In this document: one piece after another, positions 5,966 to 10,046 of the stretch
How positions within the stretch are numbered: the first letter of the stretch is position 1
Layout: every line of letters starts with the position of its first letter
Assembly (NCBI GenBank): GCA_022712835.1
Contig: JAFLJU010000624.1
Location: 1-10,046, forward strand
Reading direction: 5' to 3'
DNA length: 10,046 nt
From: Desulfobacteraceae bacterium
GTDB lineage: Bacteria > Desulfobacterota > Desulfobacteria > Desulfobacterales > Desulfobacteraceae
Program-made: the position numbers and the translations under genes
The notes under the pieces: generated by a model
Seen by the model: only the letters and a program-made list of their open reading frames with translations
Database searches by the model: none
Told to the model about the DNA's origin: nothing

Positions 5966-6976
5966 ATGTACCTGGCCTTCATAAAAACCGGGAAAAAAGC
6001 CACCTACTTTCTCAGAGAGTCGGTCCGAAAGGCGGCTGGTGAATCAAGCGCTTCCAAAGAGCGTCTGATCCATCGCGATCTATATGACCTGGGCCCTTCC
6101 CCGGGAGCATGGATAGATTACCCCGGCGGCAATGCCTGGTATGTTGACCCGGATTTGGAAGCCGCTGTCTTGCACACCTGCCAGAATTTTGATCCAGACC
6201 TCTTTGAAGAATTGTTCTGGCCCTTTGTACGCTCGGATATCAGGCAAGCAGTTGAGGGGTTCCGAAACCGATCCGACACCGTTAAAAACCCAAGGTCCAC
6301 AACCCAAGAAAAAGAAACCCTCGCCCGCAGCACCCATGCCTTTGACAAACGCCGCACCCATTTTTTAAAATTCGGAAACATGGACCAAGGTCCCCTTCCC
6401 AATATGCCAGCCATCCTGTTCAAAGAGATCCAGGAAAAATCCCGGGATGAAATAGAACAAGCGTTCATGACCAAAGAGAAAACACTTAAGCCCAATGATC
6501 TTAAATCCTATGTATACACCATTTTTGATCTTCAATCCTTTTTCAAAGGATTTATGGCAAAAACAATGCCCCAGGCCCTGGATCAGGAAAGGATAGAAAC
6601 CTTATTTTTAAAGGAGATCTGCCGGATCAACCGACACCTGTTTGGCCTAACCTCCCTTTCTTCCTATATGGTCCGGTATCTGATCATGTTTTTTGACAAT
6701 GAATATGCCGAATCCCTTCTTTTGGAAGAGATGGAAAGGGCGTTCAGATCCCGTCACAGAACCTTTCACCCACCTCCCCCCCAAAATATTTCAACGGCTA
6801 AAGCCAGGGCCCTGTTTAAGCTTTCTAAAGAAGATTTGAAAAACCTGAACCCTAGGAAATTAACAAGACTTTACCGAAAACTTGCCCGGGAGCACCACCC
6901 GGACCGCGGGGGATCCCATGATAAATTTGTTGAGATCAATAATGCTTACCAGACCCTGCTCCAACGACTCAGATAA
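5966..6976 (+). CDS. C-terminal J-domain protein, uncharacterised N-terminus
   Basis: A 336-residue protein whose last 55 or so residues form a J domain: LNPRKLTRLYRKLAREHHPDR with the HPD motif at 311-313, then KFVEINNAYQTLL. The HPD loop stimulates DnaK-type ATPases, so the protein probably recruits Hsp70 to a target. The glycine-phenylalanine and zinc-finger regions of true DnaJ are absent and the J domain is at the C-terminus. The N-terminal 270 residues match no domain I know; they hold YPGGNAWYVDPDLE (52-65) and FWPFVRSDIR, which I recall from J-domain proteins of sulfate reducers, and are likely the target-binding part. A proline-rich linker (HPPPPQ, encoded by a run of seven C at 6776-6782) precedes the J domain. 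Start: ATG 5966, with AGGGGG about eight bases upstream, 27 bases after the DUF362 gene. Confidence 0.82.
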   Translation: MYLAFIKTGKKATYFLRESVRKAAGESSASKERLIHRDLYDLGPSPGAWIDYPGGNAWYVDPDLEAAVLHTCQNFDPDLFEELFWPFVRSDIRQAVEGFRNRSDTVKNPRSTTQEKETLARSTHAFDKRRTHFLKFGNMDQGPLPNMPAILFKEIQEKSRDEIEQAFMTKEKTLKPNDLKSYVYTIFDLQSFFKGFMAKTMPQALDQERIETLFLKEICRINRHLFGLTSLSSYMVRYLIMFFDNEYAESLLLEEMERAFRSRHRTFHPPPPQNISTAKARALFKLSKEDLKNLNPRKLTRLYRKLAREHHPDRGGSHDKFVEINNAYQTLLQRLR

Positions 6977-7034
6977 TCTTTTTGCCAGCACATTCTTTAA
7001 AAAAATTCGACCTAACAATTGAAAATTCACAAAA

Positions 7035-7082
7035 ATGGGTATACCGTGTTCGCTGTGTTGCCCCCGGGAAAAGGAGGCATAA
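7035..7082 (+). other. Possible 15-residue Cys-rich leader ORF
   Basis: ATG 7035 to TAA 7080-7082 encodes MGIPCSLCCPREKEA, with three cysteines in five positions. It lies in the 135-base gap before the flavoprotein-rhodanese gene and ends 29 bases before that gene's ATG. A strong AAGGAGG (7071-7077) sits in its last codons but has no usable start after it in the flavoprotein frame. No good Shine-Dalgarno precedes ATG 7035. It may be chance. Confidence 0.2.
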
Positions 7083-7111
7083 ATAATTGATAATTGAAAC
7101 AAGGAAATATC

Positions 7112-8833
7112 ATGGCGAAACGTATCATTATTGTTGGCGCGGTTGCCCTGGGGCCCAAGGTGGCCTGCCGACTTCGACGGCTGGATCCAGAAGCCGATAT
7201 CACGGTCATTGACCGGGACAATCTGATTTCTTACGGCGGATGCGGTATACCCTATTATGTAGGCGGAGACATCGCCGATATCGAAGGGCTCTGCTCCACC
7301 ACCTCCCATGCCATACGGGACCCTCATTTTTTCAAGACCAGCAAGGGCATTCAGGTCATCCCAAAAGTTGAGGCCCTTGGCATCAACCGGAAAGAAAAAA
7401 AATTAGATATACGACACCTTGATGGGGACAGACAAGAAACCCTTGCCTACGACACATTGGTCATTGCCACGGGCGCCACCCCTTTCAGGCCCCCCATCCC
7501 CGGAGCAGACCTGCCCCGGGTGTTCACGATTTCCAATCTCCATAGTGCCCAGGATATCAAAGGACTTTTATCCAAGGGGCAGGTAAAAAAAGCCGTGGTA
7601 ATCGGGGCAGGTGCCATCGGAATTGAAATGGCCGAAGCCCTTACCGATCTTTGGGGAGTGGACACCACCATCATCGAAATGGCGGATCAGGTGCTGCCGG
7701 CAGCCCTGGGAAAACATGTTTCAAAAATTGTGGAAAATCAACTGAAAGAAAACGGGGTCAAGGTGATGCTCTCGGAACGAGTGTTACAAATCAATGGCAG
7801 CCCGACCTCTGGGGTAACCTCGGTGGAAACCTCGGTAACCACAATGGAGGGGGTTATCGACTGCGACCTGGTGGTGATGTCCGCCGGGGTCAGACCCAAC
7901 ACAAAGTTTGCGGCCGAAGCCGGACTTGCCGTGGGCAGTTCCGGGGCACTGCTGGTGGACCGATGCATGCGGACCACCGATCCCCACATCTATGCCGGGG
8001 GCGATTGTGTGGAGCTTCGCAACCTTGTCAGCGGGGAAAACATGACCATGCCCTTAGGGTCCCTTGCCAACCGCCAGGGCAGAATCATTGCCAACAATAT
8101 CCATGGCAGGGCAAGCCAGTTCAAGGGGACCGTGGGAACCTTTTGCATCAAAGTTTTTGAGATGGGGGTTGCCACGGCAGGACTGACTGCAAGCCAGGCT
8201 AAAGCTTCTGGATTTGACCCCATCCATGCCATTGTGGCCCAGCACGACCGGGCCCATTTCTACCCCGATTCCCGGATGATGTTCATCACCCTGATCGCAG
8301 ATGCCAAAACCCGGAAAATATTAGGGATTGAAGCCGTGGGACACCAGGGGGATGCTATTAAGGCCCGGGTGGATGCCATCGCACCCTTATTCCAGACAGG
8401 GCTGAATGTGGATGATGTCTGTGTTCTTGAAACCGGCTATGCCCCCCCCTATGCATCGGCCATGGATATCATCAACAATGCCGGCAATGTTTTGGACAAT
8501 ATTCTGGAAAACAGAAACATTCCTCTGGATGTGATGGATTTTATAAAAAACTTCCAGGACACAAAGACCCGGGTTCTGGATGTCCGGGATGCCAAAGAGG
8601 CCGCCCCCTTTATTGAAAAATATGGGGATCGCTGGATCAGTATCCCCCAGCCGGAACTGCGGGAAAGACTCCATGAACTGCCCAAGGAAGGCCTATTGTG
8701 TCTGATATGCGGTACCGGGGCCAGATCCTATGAATCCCAGATTGTCCTCACCCAGAACGGATTCACCAACACCAAAAATATCCAGGGGGGGTATGCCATG
8801 CTGGCTGCCGTGGCACCTGAATTTATATCTTGA
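7112..8833 (+). CDS. CoA-disulfide-reductase-like FAD/NAD(P)H oxidoreductase with C-terminal rhodanese domain
   Basis: A 573-residue fusion. Residues 1-320 are a two-dinucleotide flavoprotein: FAD-binding IIIVGAVALGPK (6-16), the redox cysteine Cys44 in ISYGGCGIPY, the NAD(P)H-binding VVIGAGAIGIE (162-172) and the second FAD motif PHIYAGGDC (291-299). A dimerisation domain follows (about 325-450). The end is a rhodanese domain: FIKNFQDTKTRVLDVRD and the active loop CGTGARS with Cys533. This layout matches CoADR-rhodanese proteins, which reduce CoA disulfide, CoA persulfide or polysulfide with NAD(P)H; in a sulfate reducer, persulfide or polysulfide reduction is a reasonable inference. Start: ATG 7112, with AAGGA seven bases upstream; TTG 7094 would add six residues without support. 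A run of eight C lies at 8442-8449. The gene ends in a 14-bp repeat and a strong terminator. Confidence 0.88.
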   Translation: MAKRIIIVGAVALGPKVACRLRRLDPEADITVIDRDNLISYGGCGIPYYVGGDIADIEGLCSTTSHAIRDPHFFKTSKGIQVIPKVEALGINRKEKKLDIRHLDGDRQETLAYDTLVIATGATPFRPPIPGADLPRVFTISNLHSAQDIKGLLSKGQVKKAVVIGAGAIGIEMAEALTDLWGVDTTIIEMADQVLPAALGKHVSKIVENQLKENGVKVMLSERVLQINGSPTSGVTSVETSVTTMEGVIDCDLVVMSAGVRPNTKFAAEAGLAVGSSGALLVDRCMRTTDPHIYAGGDCVELRNLVSGENMTMPLGSLANRQGRIIANNIHGRASQFKGTVGTFCIKVFEMGVATAGLTASQAKASGFDPIHAIVAQHDRAHFYPDSRMMFITLIADAKTRKILGIEAVGHQGDAIKARVDAIAPLFQTGLNVDDVCVLETGYAPPYASAMDIINNAGNVLDNILENRNIPLDVMDFIKNFQDTKTRVLDVRDAKEAAPFIEKYGDRWISIPQPELRERLHELPKEGLLCLICGTGARSYESQIVLTQNGFTNTKNIQGGYAMLAAVAPEFIS

Positions 8834-8850
8834 TATGTATATCTTGATAT
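8824..8850. repeat. 14-bp tandem repeat, two copies, spanning the flavoprotein stop codon
   Basis: TATATCTTGATATG (8824-8837) is followed by TATATCTTGATAT (8838-8850). The first copy encodes the final Ile-Ser and the TGA at 8831-8833. The 14-base unit is out of phase, so the second copy is not a second stop in frame. The unit is also partly self-complementary (ATATC/GATAT). Confidence 0.75.
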
Positions 8851-8922
8851 TTATATAGGGAACAGTCTGAATCTATAACTTTCGAATCTGACTGGATCTT
8901 AAAATTCAACTGGATATAAAAC

Positions 8923-8949
8923 GGCCCCAAAGAGATTCTCTTTGGGGCC
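8923..8949 (+). terminator. Strong intrinsic terminator after the flavoprotein gene
   Basis: GGCCCCAAAGA (8923-8933) pairs perfectly with TCTTTGGGGCC (8939-8949), and one more G-C pair can close a 3-base loop. ATTTTATTATA follows on the plus strand and TATAAAAC precedes, so it can end transcription both ways. It lies 90 bases past the flavoprotein stop. Confidence 0.87.
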
Positions 8950-9233
8950 ATTTTATTATAATCAGAAGGGTTAAGGTCTGAACTTAAATTCCACTGCTGC
9001 CATGAAAAATGCCATGGACAAGACAGAAGATGCCCACCTGCACCTTCCAGGGCAATTATCAATAACCCATATGTATTGCTTCTGCCTTCTTCCATAGCGT
9101 TGAACACTCATCTGTGAAAATGAATTTGCTATGCACTATGATATATTGTAAACTGATTATTATATGAATTGATCTGATTATTTATAGTGTTCTTACACCA
9201 TTGATTGACTCATGTTAAATAATTTTAATCTGA

Positions 9234-9252
9234 ATATTGATTACATCAATAT
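9234..9252. promoter_or_regulatory. Palindrome upstream of the sensor gene, FNR-like but one base short
   Basis: ATATTGAT-TAC-ATCAATAT is a perfect 8-bp inverted repeat with a 3-base spacer, ending 23 bases before the ATG at 9276. Its core, TTGAT-N3-ATCAA, recalls the CRP/FNR family site TTGAT-N4-ATCAA, but the spacer is three bases, not four. Its position just before the start suits a repressor or a site overlapping the promoter. The regulator is unknown. Confidence 0.4.
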
Positions 9253-9275
9253 GGATTTTCTGATCAGCAATTAAT

Positions 9276-10046
9276 ATGGCTAAAATTAATGGTATGATAA
9301 ACTCTCAAAAGTTAATACAACTCTGGCATAATTTAGAAATTAGATTTATCCCCCCCAAAGCTTGGGAAAGTGACCTTTTAACGCTATGGCAAGAAAGAAT
9401 GATCTTTTTCCTCTTCTTTTTTGCGGCGGTATTTGCTCCCTTTGCCTTAATACCCTCCTTGATCTTATCTTTTCGTGAAGGGCTATGGAGCGTCTGTATT
9501 CTGGACTTTGTTGCTTATACCATTGTTTTAGTCGTTCTACTTTCTAAAAGATTTTCTCTCCAGCAGAAAACGTGGATCACTTTTCTTATCTTTTATTTTC
9601 TTGGAACCGGACTTTTGTTCGCCCTTGGTTTTTATGGTGCAGGATACATCTGGCTTTTTGGTGCCTCTTTGATAGTTGGTGCAATGATAGGGGTCAAAGC
9701 GGCAAGCATTGCACTGCTTATTAATTTTTTAAGTTTAGTTTCAATCGGAGTTTATATTGCTGTTGGATCACCGGAATGGGCTTTGGTCGTAGACAATTCA
9801 ATTGAAAAATGGGTTATCATGACTACTAATTTTATGTTGCTCAACACCCTGGTTACCTTACTTGTTGCAGCCATGTTAAATAGCTTAAAAACTGCCCTGA
9901 CAAAGGAACAAAAAACTGCAATCGAACTCAGGGAAAAACGTGAGGAGCTCATGGCCATCTTCACGGCTAGTCCTGATCCGGTTCTTGTATATGACAACCA
10001 TGATCATGTCCAATATCTCAATGATGCCTTTACAAACACCTTTGGT
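9276..10046 (+). CDS. Membrane sensor protein with PAS domain (probable histidine kinase), 3'-truncated
   Basis: The frame from ATG 9276 is open to the right edge (257 residues shown). After about 40 hydrophilic residues come around six membrane segments, roughly 42-66, 69-90, 100-118, 122-140, 141-163 and 180-203. A charged helical stretch follows (EQKTAIELREKREEL), then a PAS domain opening, IFTASPDPVLVYDNHDHVQYLNDAFTNTFG. A multi-pass sensor followed by PAS normally leads into a histidine kinase, sometimes a diguanylate cyclase; the output domain lies outside the window. The ligand is unknown. Start: an in-frame TGA at 9261 leaves ATG 9276 as the first good start, although no clear Shine-Dalgarno precedes it; ATG 9294 is the alternative. 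The gene is AT-rich and T-heavy compared with the genes to its left, partly because it encodes membrane helices. A run of seven C lies at 9350-9356. Confidence 0.8.
   Translation, partial: MAKINGMINSQKLIQLWHNLEIRFIPPKAWESDLLTLWQERMIFFLFFFAAVFAPFALIPSLILSFREGLWSVCILDFVAYTIVLVVLLSKRFSLQQKTWITFLIFYFLGTGLLFALGFYGAGYIWLFGASLIVGAMIGVKAASIALLINFLSLVSIGVYIAVGSPEWALVVDNSIEKWVIMTTNFMLLNTLVTLLVAAMLNSLKTALTKEQKTAIELREKREELMAIFTASPDPVLVYDNHDHVQYLNDAFTNTFG

Larger units (their letters stand above)
8834..9275. other. 442-base AT-rich intergenic region without a convincing gene
   Basis: Contains the second copy of a tandem repeat, the terminator at 8923-8949, then about 285 bases with no gene I can support. 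The reading frames in it lack ribosome sites and family resemblance. Near its end are a weak promoter candidate (TTGATT 9201-9206, 17 bases, TTTAAT 9224-9229) and a palindrome at 9234-9252 just before the sensor gene. Confidence 0.6.

Noticed and set aside
9020..9088. Long-range stem between AAGACAGAAG and CTTCTGCCTT, as a possible small RNA
   Set aside because: The arms have a mismatch and are 49 bases apart, with no promoter or terminator of their own.
9002..9097. 31-codon plus-strand frame starting MKNAMDK
   Set aside because: It has no Shine-Dalgarno and no family resemblance, and lies in AT-rich intergenic DNA after a terminator.
8823..9107. 94-codon minus-strand reading frame
   Set aside because: It runs through the strong terminator hairpin and the repeat at the flavoprotein stop, and resembles no family I know.
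9237..9249. Canonical FNR box
   Set aside because: The half-sites match, but the spacer is three bases where the canonical site has four, so I record only an FNR-like palindrome.

Overview
The window reads as ordinary chromosomal DNA of an anaerobic, sulfate-reducer-like deltaproteobacterium (Desulfobacterales; Desulfobacter, Desulfobacula or Desulfotignum type is my best guess). The guess rests on the mix of families: an IHF/HU protein beginning MTLT, a DUF362 protein with two 4Fe-4S clusters, a CoA-disulfide-reductase-like flavoprotein with a rhodanese tail, a YkgJ-type cysteine protein, and a J-domain protein carrying a YPGGN motif. I see no phage, transposon, CRISPR, tRNA or rRNA.

Layout. 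Bases 3-932 (+) are the C-terminal part of an RNase II/R-type exoribonuclease. It faces a minus-strand cluster that runs from 3718 down to 1020: a YkgJ-family protein, then the two activities of PurH as separate adjacent genes (IMP cyclohydrolase, then AICAR transformylase). A hairpin at 967-994 lies between the convergent ends. Bases 3719-3977 are a divergent control region with a 16-bp palindrome, a good sigma70-type promoter and a cluster of inverted repeats. From 3978 a tight plus-strand run follows: IHF/HU protein, GIY-YIG protein (4-base overlap), DUF3820 protein (11-base gap), DUF362 ferredoxin-like protein (4-base gap) and J-domain protein (27-base gap). After 135 bases comes a 573-residue flavoprotein-rhodanese fusion, closed by a strong hairpin terminator at 8923-8949. 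The AT-rich stretch 8834-9275 holds no convincing gene. A membrane sensor protein with the start of a PAS domain opens at 9276 and runs off the right edge.

How they fit together. The two PurH parts supply the last two steps of de novo IMP synthesis. The IHF/GIY-YIG/DUF3820/DUF362/J-domain run is almost certainly one transcript, but its members share no obvious pathway. The flavoprotein probably handles thiol, disulfide or persulfide redox chemistry. The points most worth a second look are the divergent control region at 3719-3977, the split PurH with an altered IMP cyclohydrolase loop, tandem duplications over two stop codons, a tiny Cys-rich reading frame before the flavoprotein, and an FNR-like palindrome before the sensor gene. 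I found nothing that amounts to a clearly new biological system.
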